Shown: positions 8,910-17,998, counted from the stretch's first letter. The stretch: DNA of 64,000 nucleotides from CAWCLK01 sp963796225 (GCA_963796225.1 CAWCLK010000008.1:248001-312000); one strand, 5' to 3'. A program made the numbers and translations. Notes: generated by a model from the sequence alone, not told the origin.

Positions 8910-9453
8910 TCAGGCCGACCCGTCGTCCACGAGGCTCGACGCCGACACGGTGCCGCTGGGCGAGGTCACGGTAGGCCTGGGGGTTGACCTGCACCCAGAA
9001 CTCCGACGGGCGTCCCGGCGATGGCGCCCTTCTCCTGCGCGGGAGACCCGGCCGCGAGCACCCCGTCGGCGATCTCGGCGGCCGGCCGCACCGTCGAGCC
9101 GCCGGCCACCAGCGACGCGCGCCCCGACGACCGCCCCGTCGAGGACGACGGCCCCGTTGGCGATCATGGCCTCCTCGCCGATGGTCGCGCCGTGCACCAC
9201 GCAGTTGTGGGCGACCGTGGCACCCGGGCCGATCTCGCAGGGCATTCCCGGGCGGGGCGTGGATCACGGCCCCGTCCTGCACGTTGGCCCCGGCACGGAT
9301 CACGATGGCGGCGTAGTCGGCGCGGATCACCGCGCCGTACCAGACCGAGGCGCCCTCCTCGACGGTCACGTCACCGACCAGGGTCGCGGTCGGCGCGACG
9401 AACGCGGTCTCGTGGACCGTGGGTGACGCGCCTTCGAACGCGAACAACGGCAT
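8910..9453 (-). CDS. Gamma-carbonic-anhydrase-like protein (first copy, three apparent frameshifts)
   Basis: ATG at 9453 with AGGAG upstream opens MPLFAFEGASPTVHETAF. The conserved reading changes frame near 9245 (GGGAATG for GGGATG), near 9118 (within GCGCGCG) and near 9004 (GTCGGAG for GTCGAG); each shift fits one extra base. Stitched together it has the family ligands (DGAVIHAPPG, VAHNCVVHG), the helix VAGGSTVRPAAEIADGV and the ending EFWVQVNPQAYRDLAQRH. The final reading enters the frame of the next gene without a stop, so the end at 8910, in another frame, is uncertain; a fused two-domain protein is an alternative. Three breaks in 540 nt could also mean a pseudogene. Confidence 0.65.
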
Positions 9454-9555
9454 GACAGCTCCTTCACTCGGTTCGCCCCCGAGCTCCGCAGACCCCGGAT
9501 GTTCGCACGGCAACGTCCTGTGGACCAAGCCGTCGCGACATCGCGCCCCGCCCCA

Positions 9556-9561
9556 TAGCCT
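9556..9561 (+). promoter_or_regulatory. -10 element (TAGCCT), leaderless start of the DUF3039 gene
   Basis: TAGCCT lies 6 nt before ATG 9568 and there is no ribosome site between them. Confidence 0.6.
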
Positions 9562-9567
9562 TGGGGC

Positions 9568-9849
9568 ATGACCTCTCCACACGCCGCGACCGCCCCGACC
9601 GCGCCCGACCAGGAGGTGCGGCCGGACACCCGACCCTCCGCCGGGGACGGTGACCACGACCAATTCGCCCACTACGTGGACAAGAACGAGTCCACACGGG
9701 CCTACATCGACGGCACCCCCGTGCGCGCGCTGTGCGGCAAGGTCTGGGTCCCCACGCGCGACCCGTCGCGCTATCCGGTGTGCCCGACCTGCCAGGAGAT
9801 CGTCGACGCCGTCTTCGGCAAGAAGGACGGCGGGGGCGACGAGGGCTGA
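9568..9849 (+). CDS. DUF3039 family protein
   Basis: 93 residues, ATG 9568. The C-terminal half holds the DUF3039 signature: HYVDKNESTRAYIDG, then ALCGKVWVPTRDPSRYPVCPTC. The three cysteines (ALCG and CPTC) look like part of a zinc or redox site. The family is almost confined to Actinobacteria and has no known function. The N-terminal 30 residues are proline/alanine-rich and disordered. A hairpin with its arms across the convergent stop codons follows directly. Confidence 0.85.
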   Translation: MTSPHAATAPTAPDQEVRPDTRPSAGDGDHDQFAHYVDKNESTRAYIDGTPVRALCGKVWVPTRDPSRYPVCPTCQEIVDAVFGKKDGGGDEG

Positions 9850-9865
9850 GGCCGCGCTGGCCGCT

Positions 9866-9879
9866 CCTGACGCGTCAGG
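9866..9879. terminator. Short convergent hairpin
   Basis: CCTGAC-GC-GTCAGG is a perfect 6-bp inverted repeat between the DUF3039 gene (+) and the YczE-like gene (-); the minus-strand stop lies inside one arm. There is no T-tract, so its strength as a terminator is uncertain. Confidence 0.4.
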
Positions 9880-10573
9880 CCGGCGCGGCGGTGTGGCCGT
9901 GGGGTTCCTCGCCGACGGGCCGGGTGTGGGCGAGCCGGTGGCCGACGCGCAGGGCCGGTTCGACCACGACCGGCAGCCCGAAGGTGACCACCACGGTGCC
10001 GATGCCGAGCTGGCCACCGAGTGCCCAGCCGCCGACCACGAGGCTGCCGTCGAGCAGGAACCGTGCCGTGCCGGGCCGCAACGGGTAGTGCCGGTAGAGG
10101 CCGACGAACAGCGCGTCCTGCGCCGACGGCCCGAGCTCGGCGGCCACGTAGAACCCGACGCCCACGCCGATGGCGAGGGTGCCGAGGACGAACTGCGCCA
10201 CGCCCAGGGCCGCGTTGCCCGGGGCGGGCAGGACCTCGAGCAGCACCCCGACCAGTGGCCCGAGTCCGAGCGCGATGATCACCGTGGCGATGCCCGGCGG
10301 CTGCTCGAGCCACACCCAGGCCAACGCCAGGGCGACCAGGCTCTCGAGGATCACCACCACGCCGAAGGCCAGGCCGGTGGACTCGACCAGGCCGGTCTCG
10401 AGGACCTGCCACGATCCGACGCCGACGTCCGCGGTGACCGACAGGGCCACCCCACTGCCCAGCAGCGTGATGCCGAGCAGGAACACCAGCCACCGGCGGG
10501 GCGTGCCCCACACCGAGGTCGGGGTGGGAACGCGGCCGGTGGTCTCGGTCGCGGTGCCGGACGAGGTGGTCAC
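9875..10573 (-). CDS. YczE/YitT-like integral membrane protein
   Basis: 232 residues from a GTG at 10573 whose GTGA overlaps the upstream stop (10572-10570). The sequence has about five or six hydrophobic helices and the pattern GSGVALSVTADVGVGSWQVL followed by GPSAQDALFVGL, typical of the YczE/DUF161-related family of uncharacterised transporters or channels. The N-terminus is a polar cytoplasmic tail of about 25 residues. It is translationally coupled to the thioesterase-like gene. The substrate is unknown. Confidence 0.75.
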   Translation of the reverse strand: MTTSSGTATETTGRVPTPTSVWGTPRRWLVFLLGITLLGSGVALSVTADVGVGSWQVLETGLVESTGLAFGVVVILESLVALALAWVWLEQPPGIATVIIALGLGPLVGVLLEVLPAPGNAALGVAQFVLGTLAIGVGVGFYVAAELGPSAQDALFVGLYRHYPLRPGTARFLLDGSLVVGGWALGGQLGIGTVVVTFGLPVVVEPALRVGHRLAHTRPVGEEPHGHTAAPA

Positions 10574-11313
10574 GCGCGCGCCAGCAGGTCGGCGAGGGCC
10601 TGCTGGGACAGGGTCACCCACAGCGTCTGCGCGGAGGCGAGCACCTCGCCGGACGCGGACAGCACGGCCGACGCCCCGTGGCGCTTGCGACCCTCCGCGT
10701 CCCGGGTGCGCCAGCCGACCACCACGTGGGGTTCACCCACGCGGACCCGGCCGACCGTGTGCACCGCCATCCGCGCCAGCAGGGCCGGCTCGGTGGCGAC
10801 CGCCCCGAAGTAGCTCGGGCAGTCCAGGGCAGCCCACACGTGCTCCACGGCGACCACGCCGGTCCCGTCGTCGATCTCGGCGTGCGGCGTCCAGACGGCT
10901 GCCACCAACCCCTCGTCGGACCCCGCGCCCGCGACCGGCCCGGGGAAGACCTGCAGCCCGTCGCCGGGACCACGATCGGGACCGCAGGTCCAGCACGTGG
11001 GGAACAGGTGCTCGTCGAACCCGGCGAACCGCTCGGAGGCGACGCGGGCCCCGGCCACGGTGACGATCGCGGGCGGCACCTGCGGTGACGCGTCGGCTGG
11101 GGTCGCCTCCCCGACGAGGGTGTCCCCGTCGTGGAGCAGGACCCCGCCGTCGGGCTGGGGGGTGGCCTCCAACGGCGTGTCGAGTGGCGGCGGAACCCGT
11201 AGCGAGACGGCCACGGGCGAGTCGCTCAGCCGCGCCAGCGCCCCGCACGCGTAGCCGCCGTTGGCGGAGTGCGGGGGCCCGTGGAAGCGGGCGTCGATGA
11301 CGACCTGGGGCAC
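10570..11313 (-). CDS. Probable hotdog-fold thioesterase-like protein, function unknown
   Basis: 247 residues from a GTG at 11313 (VPQVVIDARFHGPPHS). The segment FHGPPHSANGGYACGALA near the N-terminus and the two-part layout, with a second similar module near residues 165-240 ending in LWVTLSQQ, resemble double-hotdog acyl-CoA thioesterase-like proteins of Actinobacteria. A CWTCGP cysteine pair lies in the middle. The ribosome site is weak (AGGAC), so the start is uncertain. It is coupled to the YczE-like membrane protein by overlapping stop and start. A precise substrate cannot be named. Confidence 0.5.
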   Translation of the reverse strand: MPQVVIDARFHGPPHSANGGYACGALARLSDSPVAVSLRVPPPLDTPLEATPQPDGGVLLHDGDTLVGEATPADASPQVPPAIVTVAGARVASERFAGFDEHLFPTCWTCGPDRGPGDGLQVFPGPVAGAGSDEGLVAAVWTPHAEIDDGTGVVAVEHVWAALDCPSYFGAVATEPALLARMAVHTVGRVRVGEPHVVVGWRTRDAEGRKRHGASAVLSASGEVLASAQTLWVTLSQQALADLLARA

Positions 11314-11374
11314 GGTCGGGGTCCTGGCGGGAGAGGGCACGCGAGCCTGCGAGCGTATCCCCTGCCGGCCGCGG

Positions 11375-12071
11375 TCAGACGCTCCCGGCGGCGGGAAGCA
11401 GCGTCGCCCCGACCATGACGTAGTGCAGGGCGACCGCCCCGACCACCAGGAGGTGCCAGACCTCGTGGTAGCCGAAGACACGGGGCGCGGGGTCGGGGCG
11501 CTGGATCGCCACGATGACCGCCCCGACCGTGTAGAGCACCCCGCCCGCCAGCAGCAGCGCCGCGGTGGCCCAGCCGCGGTTGGCGACGACGGCGGGCAGG
11601 AACGGGATGGTGGCCCAGCCCATCGTCAGGTACAGGCCGTGGGCGACGCCCCGCGGCGTCGGGAACGGCAGCCACTCGACGACGATGCCCGCCAGCGGCG
11701 ACGGTCCACGCCCCGACGAGCACGACCGTGCGGTGCCAGCCCGTCAGCCCCAGCATCGCGATCGGGGTGGCGGTCCCGGCGATCGCCAGGTAGATGCCGG
11801 TCTTGTCGAGGCGGAACAGCACCTCGGTGGCGTGCGGGGCCCAGCGGCGGTAGTGCACGGTGGCGCTCACGGCGAACATCACGAAGATGCAGACCCCGAA
11901 CACGCCCACCGCCCACCGCGCACGGGTCGTCGGGGCGGCCAGGACCACCCAGACGGCGGCGGGCACGGCCAGGACCGCGGCGACGCGGTGGGACAGGCCA
12001 CGCATGCGGGGACGGACCTCCGCGGACAGCGCGCGGTGGGTGCTGTGGGAGCGGGAGAAGCGGACGGCCAC
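11375..12071 (-). CDS. trhA: Hemolysin III / TrhA family membrane protein with one frameshift
   Basis: Seven-helix membrane protein of the PAQR/hemolysin III family. The family residues are visible: SATVHYRRW in helix 2 and HEVWHLLVV near the C-terminus, which hold the conserved Ser/His zinc-site positions. The first part runs from GTG 12071 to VGAWTVAAGG; near 11689 one extra base (GGCGGGCATC for GGCGGCATC) shifts the frame before IVVEWLPFPT and the rest continues to the stop at 11375. Start: TAGGCT lies 7 nt before the GTG, a leaderless arrangement. The physiological role is uncertain (membrane homeostasis is proposed for the family). Confidence 0.8.
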
Positions 12072-12078
12072 GCGGCGA

Positions 12079-12084
12079 AGCCTA
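12079..12084 (-). promoter_or_regulatory. -10 element (TAGGCT), leaderless start of the TrhA-like gene
   Basis: The minus-strand TAGGCT ends 7 nt before the GTG at 12071. The divergent prfC -10 (12112-12117) lies only about 30 bp away, so the two promoters share a very small region. Confidence 0.6.
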
Positions 12085-12111
12085 CGGAGCCGGGGCGGGG
12101 CGCGGCACGGG

Positions 12112-12117
12112 TAGCCT
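12112..12117 (+). promoter_or_regulatory. -10 element (TAGCCT), leaderless start of prfC
   Basis: TAGCCT is followed by 8 nt and then ATG 12126; there is no Shine-Dalgarno sequence. Confidence 0.65.
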
Positions 12118-12125
12118 CGACCGTC

Positions 12126-13715
12126 ATGTCTGCGACGACCTCCGCCCCGACCGACGCCGCCCTCCTGCGCGAGGCGCGGCGCCGCCGCACGTTCGCGATC
12201 ATCTCGCACCCGGACGCCGGCAAGACCACGCTGACCGAGAAGTTCCTGCTGTACGCGGGTGCCATCGAGCAGGCCGGCGAGGTCAAGTCGCGCAAGGCCG
12301 AACGCGCCGCCCGGTCCGACTGGATGGAGCTCGAGCAGCAGCGCGGGATCTCGATCAGCTCGACGGTGCTGCGCTTCGACCACGACGGGCACGTGTTCAA
12401 CCTGCTGGACACGCCGGGCCACCGGGACTTCTCCGAGGACACCTACCGCGTGCTGTCCGGGGTCGACGCCGCGATCATGGTCCTGGACGGGGCGCGGGGC
12501 GTCGAGCCGCAGACCAAGAAGCTGTTCGAGGTGTGCCGCCGGCGCGGCACGCCGCTGGTCACGTTCGTGAACAAGATGGACCGGCCCACGATGGAACCGC
12601 TCGCGGTCCTCGACGACATCGAGGAGCAGCTCGGGCTCATCGCGACGCCGGTCACCTGGCCGGTCAAGCCCGGCAACCGGTTCCACGGCGTGGTCGACCG
12701 CCGTGACCGCGCCTTCCACCGCCTGCACGAGGAGGAGGCCGGGTCCCGTCGCCGGACCGACGACCGGACACCGTGGGACCTCTCCCTGGTGGACGACGGC
12801 GCCAGGGTCGACGACGAGCTCGAGCTGCTCGACGAGATGGGCAACGAGCACGACCTCGAGCTGTTCCGCGCCGGCGAGACCACCCCGGTCTTCTTCGGCT
12901 CGGCGCTCAGCAACTTCGGCGTGAAGCTGCTGCTCGACGCGGTCCGCGACCTCGCCCCGCCCCCGCAGGCGCGTGACACCGAGGACGGCGACACCCGCCC
13001 CATCGACGCGCCCTTCGCCGGGTTCGTCTTCAAGGTGCAGGCGAACATGGACCCGAGGCACCGCGACCGCCTGGCGTTCGTGCGGATCTGCTCGGGGCGC
13101 TTCGACCGCGGGTCGCAGCTGACCTGCACCCGCACCGGCGACCGGGTCACGGCCAAGTACGCCCACCAGGTGTTCGGCCGTGATCGCGTCACCGTCGACG
13201 AGGCCTTCCCGGGCGACGTCATCGGCCTGGTCAACGCCACCAACCTCCGCATCGGCGACACGCTCTACGGCGACGACCCGGTGACCTTCCCGGCGATGCC
13301 GGTGTTCACCCCCGAGCACTTCCGCGTCGCCCGCCCCGCCGACCGGTCCCGCGTCAAGCAGTTCCGCGCCGGACTCGAGCAGCTCGACGAGGAGGGTGTG
13401 GTCCAGATCCTGCGCCACCCCGACCTCGGCGACCAGGCGCCGCTGCTGGCCGCCGTGGGCGTGCTGCAGTTCGAGGTCGCGGCGTTCCGCATGGAGCACG
13501 AGTTCCGCTCCCCCGTCCGCCTCGAGGGCACCGCCTTCTCCGAGGCGCGGCGCACCGACGAGGAATCCGCCGAGCAGCTGCGGACGATGCGCGACGTCTC
13601 GATCTACTACCGCTCGTCCGGCACGCCGATGGCGCTGTTCCGCGACCGGTGGCAGCTCGAACGCATCCAGCGCGACAACCCCGACCTGCTGCTCGAACAG
13701 ATCATCACCGCCTGA
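12126..13715 (+). CDS. prfC: Peptide chain release factor 3 (RF3)
   Basis: 529 residues, the normal RF3 length. A translational GTPase that recycles RF1/RF2 from the ribosome after termination. P-loop SHPDAGKTTLTEK, switch I region RGISISSTVLRF, DTPGHRDFSED and NKMD are all present, and RF3-specific features follow: WPVKPGNRFHGVVDR and the domain III/IV region ending SIYYRSSGTPMALF. The ATG at 12126 is preceded by the TAGCCT hexamer at 8 nt and lacks a ribosome site. The reading frame is intact. It is monocistronic and ends at a hairpin shared with the convergent transglutaminase operon. Confidence 0.97.
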   Translation: MSATTSAPTDAALLREARRRRTFAIISHPDAGKTTLTEKFLLYAGAIEQAGEVKSRKAERAARSDWMELEQQRGISISSTVLRFDHDGHVFNLLDTPGHRDFSEDTYRVLSGVDAAIMVLDGARGVEPQTKKLFEVCRRRGTPLVTFVNKMDRPTMEPLAVLDDIEEQLGLIATPVTWPVKPGNRFHGVVDRRDRAFHRLHEEEAGSRRRTDDRTPWDLSLVDDGARVDDELELLDEMGNEHDLELFRAGETTPVFFGSALSNFGVKLLLDAVRDLAPPPQARDTEDGDTRPIDAPFAGFVFKVQANMDPRHRDRLAFVRICSGRFDRGSQLTCTRTGDRVTAKYAHQVFGRDRVTVDEAFPGDVIGLVNATNLRIGDTLYGDDPVTFPAMPVFTPEHFRVARPADRSRVKQFRAGLEQLDEEGVVQILRHPDLGDQAPLLAAVGVLQFEVAAFRMEHEFRSPVRLEGTAFSEARRTDEESAEQLRTMRDVSIYYRSSGTPMALFRDRWQLERIQRDNPDLLLEQIITA

Positions 13716-13731
13716 TCCCGCGCACGCGGGA
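13716..13731. terminator. Bidirectional hairpin between prfC and the transglutaminase operon
   Basis: TCCCGCG-CA-CGCGGGA is a perfect inverted repeat directly after the prfC stop and just before the stop of the convergent operon. An outer GATCC/GGATC pair extends it. It lacks a T-run. Confidence 0.6.
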
Positions 13732-13737
13732 GAAGGA

Positions 13738-14628
13738 TCACTGCTGCTGTTGCTGCACCTGGGCCTCGACGGCGGCGGCACGGCGCATGTCGACGGTGAC
13801 GTCGAGACGGTGCGTGGCGTTGCCCCCGTACACGCCCCGGAGCGGGGCGACGTCGTCGTAGTCCCTGCCGTGGCCGATCTTGACGTGCTGCTCCCCCACC
13901 TGCTGGCGGTTGGTCGGGTCCAGGCCCCACCAGCCGTACCCGGGGATCGCGACCTCGGCCCACGCATGGGTCTGGACGGTCACGCGGTCACCCTGGACCA
14001 CCTCGCCGGTGCTGTCGTCGGCCGCGAACAGGTAGCCGGACACGTACCGGGCCGGGATGCCGCTGGCACGGCACATCGCGATCAGCAGGTGGGCGAAGTC
14101 CTGGCAGACGCCCTCGCGCGCCGCCCACACGTCGTCGATCGGCACGCCGACGTAGGTGGCCCCGGGCGCGTAGGTGCACGAGGTCCCCACCAGGCGGTGG
14201 AGGGCCAGCACGAACCCCACGACGTCGTCGTCCGCCCCGTCCCGGCGACCCGCGACCTCCGAGGCGATGCCGTCGCTCCAGTCCACGTGGGCGGACCGCT
14301 CGAGGTACTCGAGGCGCTCGTCGAGGAACGCGGGCGTCAGGTCGGCGAAGCGGGGTGAGGCCGCCATCACCGCCGGTGGGGAGGTCTCGACGGTGGCGTC
14401 CGCCACGACCGTGAGCTCGCGGTGCGCGGCGCGGACCCCGAACGCGTCGACCCGGGTGCCCCAGTAGTCGGTGTAGCTGAACACCCGGGAGCTCGGGACG
14501 GTCCGGACGTCGTAGTGGACGACCTGCTGTCGGGCGTCGGCGACCGGGGCGGCGCGCAGCTCGTTCTGCGATTCGGCCACCTCGTGCTCGTAGGTGAACC
14601 GGGTGACGTAGGAGATGTCGAGGCGCAT
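13738..14628 (-). CDS. Transglutaminase-like cysteine peptidase
   Basis: 296 residues. An N-terminal beta region (MRLDISYVTRFTYEHEVAESQ) is followed by the papain-like transglutaminase core with Cys in REGVCQDFAHLL, His in QTHAWAEV and Asp in GLDPTN. The ATG overlaps the stop of the alpha-E gene (14628-14630), so it is the third gene of an operon with the permuted ATP-grasp and alpha-E proteins. In published comparative work this trio was proposed to make and break amide-linked peptides, with this protein as the peptidase. The C-terminus ends in five glutamines. The protein has no signal peptide. Confidence 0.9.
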   Translation of the reverse strand: MRLDISYVTRFTYEHEVAESQNELRAAPVADARQQVVHYDVRTVPSSRVFSYTDYWGTRVDAFGVRAAHRELTVVADATVETSPPAVMAASPRFADLTPAFLDERLEYLERSAHVDWSDGIASEVAGRRDGADDDVVGFVLALHRLVGTSCTYAPGATYVGVPIDDVWAAREGVCQDFAHLLIAMCRASGIPARYVSGYLFAADDSTGEVVQGDRVTVQTHAWAEVAIPGYGWWGLDPTNRQQVGEQHVKIGHGRDYDDVAPLRGVYGGNATHRLDVTVDMRRAAAVEAQVQQQQQ

Positions 14629-15590
14629 CAGGCGGTCGCCACCGTGTGCAGCGTCGAGGGCTGGCCGTGACGGAAGAACTCGGTGGCGACGCAGACGGCG
14701 ACGTCGCGCACGCCGTCCTGCAGGTCGGTCAGGAAGCTGGCCAGTCCCGCCTCGACGAGCTCGTCCACGCTGCGGTACTCGACCGACGCGCGCAGGCGGC
14801 CGACCATCCGGCGCGAGCGGCCGAGCCCGGCGACCCCCTCCCCCAGCACCGCGAGCTGCACCTCGGCCGAGCGCAGGCAGTACAGCACGGCCCGCGGGAA
14901 GTCCTGGGACAGCAGCAGGAACTCGACCACGCTGGCCGGGTCCATGCGGCGGTGGGTCTTGCGGAACGCCTCGGACGCGGACACCGACTTCAGGATGGCC
15001 AGGCCATCCTGGAAGCCCAGCATCTCGTGGGCGCCCCGCGCGGGCACGAGCCGCACCAGCAGCAGCCGGCACGTCATCTCGACGCGCTCGAGCATGCGCC
15101 CGAGGGTCAGGAACCGCCAGCCGTCGTCGTGCGGCATGGTCTCGTTCGCCACGCCGACCACGAGCTGCGCGCCCCGCTTGACCTCGCCGAACAGCTCGTA
15201 GGGCTGGCCCGCGAGGTCGGCCGGCAGGTCGCGATCGCGGATGCGCAGGTACAGCGAGTTGATGCTCTCCCAGGTCTCGCTGGAGATCAGCTCGCGCACG
15301 CCCCGCAGGTTGTCCCGCGCCCGGGTGATCGAGGCGAGCACGGACCCGGGGTTGTCGGCGTCGGAGACCAGGAAGCCGACGGCACGGCTGGGGTCCACCT
15401 CGTCGTGGGCCTGGCGGTACGGGCCGTCGAGCTGGAGCACGTCCAGCACCTGGGCCCACACCTCGCGGGCCTCGGTGGGTGGGGACTCGAGCAGCGCGTG
15501 GTAGGTGACGTCGACCGAGCGGGCCGTCAGCTCGGCCCGTTCGAGGTGGCGACCGGCCCAGAACAGGTTCTCCGCGTGGCGTGCCAGCAC
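14628..15590 (-). CDS. Alpha-E domain protein of the ATP-grasp/transglutaminase operon
   Basis: 320 residues, all helical. It begins VLARHAENLFWAGRHLERAE, the signature of alpha-E (DUF403) proteins, and repeats glutamate-rich helices such as RFLTLGRMLERVEMT. GTG 15590 starts 2 nt after the stop of the permuted ATP-grasp gene and its own stop overlaps the transglutaminase start. Such close packing indicates stoichiometric expression. The biochemical role is unknown; the family nearly always sits beside a circularly permuted ATP-grasp ligase. The frame is intact. Confidence 0.92.
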   Translation of the reverse strand: MLARHAENLFWAGRHLERAELTARSVDVTYHALLESPPTEAREVWAQVLDVLQLDGPYRQAHDEVDPSRAVGFLVSDADNPGSVLASITRARDNLRGVRELISSETWESINSLYLRIRDRDLPADLAGQPYELFGEVKRGAQLVVGVANETMPHDDGWRFLTLGRMLERVEMTCRLLLVRLVPARGAHEMLGFQDGLAILKSVSASEAFRKTHRRMDPASVVEFLLLSQDFPRAVLYCLRSAEVQLAVLGEGVAGLGRSRRMVGRLRASVEYRSVDELVEAGLASFLTDLQDGVRDVAVCVATEFFRHGQPSTLHTVATA

Positions 15591-15592
15591 GG

Positions 15593-17109
15593 TCAGCCCT
15601 CCCCGTCGGTCTCGAGCACCCAGGTGTCCTTGGACCCGCCACCCTGCGACGAGTTCACGACCAGCGAGCCCTCGCGCAGCGCGACCCGGGTCAGCCCACC
15701 GGGGATCACCTCGGTCGTCTCGCCGGTGATGACGAAGGGCCGCAGGTCGACGTGGCGCCCAGCGACGCGGTCCTCCACCAGCGTGGGGTGCCGCGACAGC
15801 TGCACGACCTCCTGGGCGATGTAGTTGCGCGGGTCGGCCTGGATGTTGCGCGGCCATCGCGGCGCGCTCCTCGGCGGTGGACGCCGGCCCGATCAGCATC
15901 CCGTAGCCGCCCGGACTCGGCGACCGGCTTGACCACCAGCTCCTCGAGCCGGTCGAGCACCTCGGCACGCTGGTCGGCGTCCCACAGCAGGTAGGTGTCG
16001 ACGTTGGGCAGGATCACGTCCTCGTCGAGGTAGTACCGGACCAGGTCGGGCACGAAGGCGTACACGGCCTTGTCGTCGGCCACACCGTTGCCGATGGCGT
16101 TGGAGACCGTGACGTTGCCGGCCCGCGCGGCCGAGACCAGCCCGGGCACGCCCAGCATCGACGTCGGGTCGAACACCACCGGGTCGAGGAAGTCGTCGTC
16201 GACGCGGCGGTAGATGACGTCGACGCGCTGCAGGCCCCGGGTGGTGCGCATGTAGACGACGTGCTCGTCGACGACGAGGTCGCGCCCTTCGACGAGGTCG
16301 ACGCCCATCTGGCGCGCGAGGAACGCGTGCTCGAAGTAGGCCGAGTTGAACACCCCCGGCGTGAGCACGACCACCCGGGGGTCCTCGCCCGCCGCGCGGG
16401 GCGCGACCGACTTCAGGGCGGCGAGCAGCAGCTGGCCGTAGTGGTCGACGGGTCGGACCCGGTGCGCGGCGAAGATGCCGGGCAGCACGCGGGTCATCGC
16501 GGCGCGGTTCTCGAGCACGTAGCTGATGCCCGACGGGTTGCGCAGGTTGTCCTCGAGCACCCGGTAGGTGCCCTGGTCGTCGCGGACGAGGTCGATGCCC
16601 GCGACCAGGCAACGCGCCCCGTGCAGGGCGGGGATGCCGAACGCCTCGCGGCGGAACCCGGACGCGGACGAGACCAGCCACGGCGGCACGATCCCGTCCC
16701 GCAGCGCGACGCGCTCGCCGCCGTACAGGTCCTCGAGGAACCGGTTGAGGGCGGTGACGCGCTGGACCAGGCCGGCCTCGACGGTGGCCCACTCGTCGGC
16801 CGGGATGATGCGCGGCACCAGGTCCATGGGGAAGGTGCGCTCGACCCCGGCGTCCTCCCCGTACACCGTGAAGGTGATCCCCTGGGTGTGGAAGAGCTGG
16901 TCGCGCTTGCGCTCGCGCTGCAGCAGGGCCTCCGGCGACAACCGACCGAGGCTCTCGACCACCCGCCGGTAGTGGGGTCGCGGCGTTCCGTCGCGGGTGA
17001 ACACCTCGTCGAAGAAGCCGCCCGGGTCGTACCCCTCGAACAGGTCGGACCGGCGCGCGTCCGCCGCCACCCCTGAAGGGGTGGCGGCGTCGGTGCGTGC
17101 GTCGCTCAT
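15593..17109 (-). CDS. Circularly permuted ATP-grasp amidoligase-like protein (two frameshifts near the C-terminus)
   Basis: About 505 residues. The conserved segments of the DUF404/DUF407 circularly permuted ATP-grasp family are visible: FTVYGEDAGVERTFPMDLVPRI, VLEDNLRNPSGISYVLENR, the YRRVDDDF..DP segment, NAIGNGVADDKAVYAF, and ELVVKPVAESGGYGM. Near 15911 an extra base (TCCGGGCGGC for TCCGGCGGC) breaks AESG|GYGM, and near 15850 a second extra base breaks ERAAMAA|NIQADPRNYIAQ; after it the protein ends STGETTEVIPGGLTRVAL...DTWVLE. It is the first gene of a three-gene operon. ATG 17109 follows TATGGT by 8 nt. Predicted peptide ligase; the substrate is unknown. Confidence 0.88.
17063..17088 (-). 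repeat. Perfect 11-bp hairpin inside the first codons of the ATP-grasp gene
   Basis: GCCGCCACCCC (17063-17073), loop TGAA, GGGGTGGCGGC (17078-17088). It lies at codons about 8-16, in the stretch encoding TPSGVAA. Such a stable stem so near a leaderless start could slow translation initiation; it could also terminate transcription coming from upstream. No experimental basis. Confidence 0.5.
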
Positions 17110-17117
17110 CGCACCTG

Positions 17118-17123
17118 ACCATA
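17118..17123 (-). promoter_or_regulatory. -10 element (TATGGT), leaderless start of the ATP-grasp operon
   Basis: The minus-strand TATGGT ends 8 nt before the ATG at 17109. Confidence 0.5.
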
Positions 17124-17228
17124 TGGGGTCGGTGTTTCGCGCGTGGTGCAACGCCGGGGTCCGGCGTCCGATCGGGTCCGAACACCCCGCGCGAACCGCC
17201 CCGCGCACCCAAGGACGAGGAGGCCCTC

Positions 17229-17964
17229 GTGTCCGGATCCGCCGCTGCCGCGTCCGAGGACCTCGGGGCGCAGGACCGCGCCCGTCGCGTGGGTGCGTCG
17301 GTCGTCCGCTGGGTGCGGCAGAACCCGCCCGGCGGTCGCTGGCACACGTGGATGTTCACCGCCGACGACGCCACCGACGCGATCGGCCCCCGCGCGGACG
17401 ACCTGCACCTGTCCCCCGGGTCGCCCACCGAGTACCGCGTGCTCGAGGCGGTGGTGCGCCGCACCTCCGGGATCCGCTCGACGGGGCGCGGCCTCGGCGG
17501 CGGGCCCCGTCGTGTTCCCTGCCCCCGACCTCGTGCCCGCATTCCTCCAGCGGGCGGTCCTCGGCACCGAGCGCGCCCTGGCTCCCGAGCCGCCCGCCGC
17601 GGCCCACCTGCGTGTCCAGGGCTGGGTGGCCACCGTGATCCACGCCTCCCTCGAGCACGGCTCGACCTCCCAGGCCGTGGAGGTGGCGCTCGACGCCGCC
17701 CCGGACGCCGCCGACGTGCGCACGACGAGCCTGCAGGACGTCCACGAGCTGGTCGTCGCCGGCGAGCTCCCGGGGCTGCCCGCCGACCTCGCCCGTTGGT
17801 GCGGACCCGAGTTGGGCGCACGCGTCGTCGCCGGCGTGTACGGGCGGTTGCCCGCGATGCTGCGGTACGCCGACGACCACTGGCCGGCGCTGGGGGCACG
17901 GCTCGGCCGCCGCACGCGCGAGCTGCTGCAGGACGCCGCCCCTGCGTCGTCCCCAGGCGGCTGA
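17229..17964 (+). CDS. Hypothetical protein of about 245 aa with one frameshift
   Basis: GTG 17229 has GAGGAGG just upstream. The reading begins VSGSAAAASEDLGAQDRARR, passes VRWVRQNPPGGRWHTWMF and, near 17503, needs removal of one G (GGCGGGCCCC) to continue GPVVFPAPDLVPAFLQ to the stop at 17964. The product is soluble and helical, with no signal peptide, membrane span or cysteine motif. I do not recognise the family. It lies between the ATP-grasp operon (divergent) and the RecQ-like helicase gene (same strand), 34 bp before the latter. Confidence 0.65.
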
Positions 17965-17998
17965 CCCGGGGGCCCGACCGTCGCAGGCATGCGGCACC

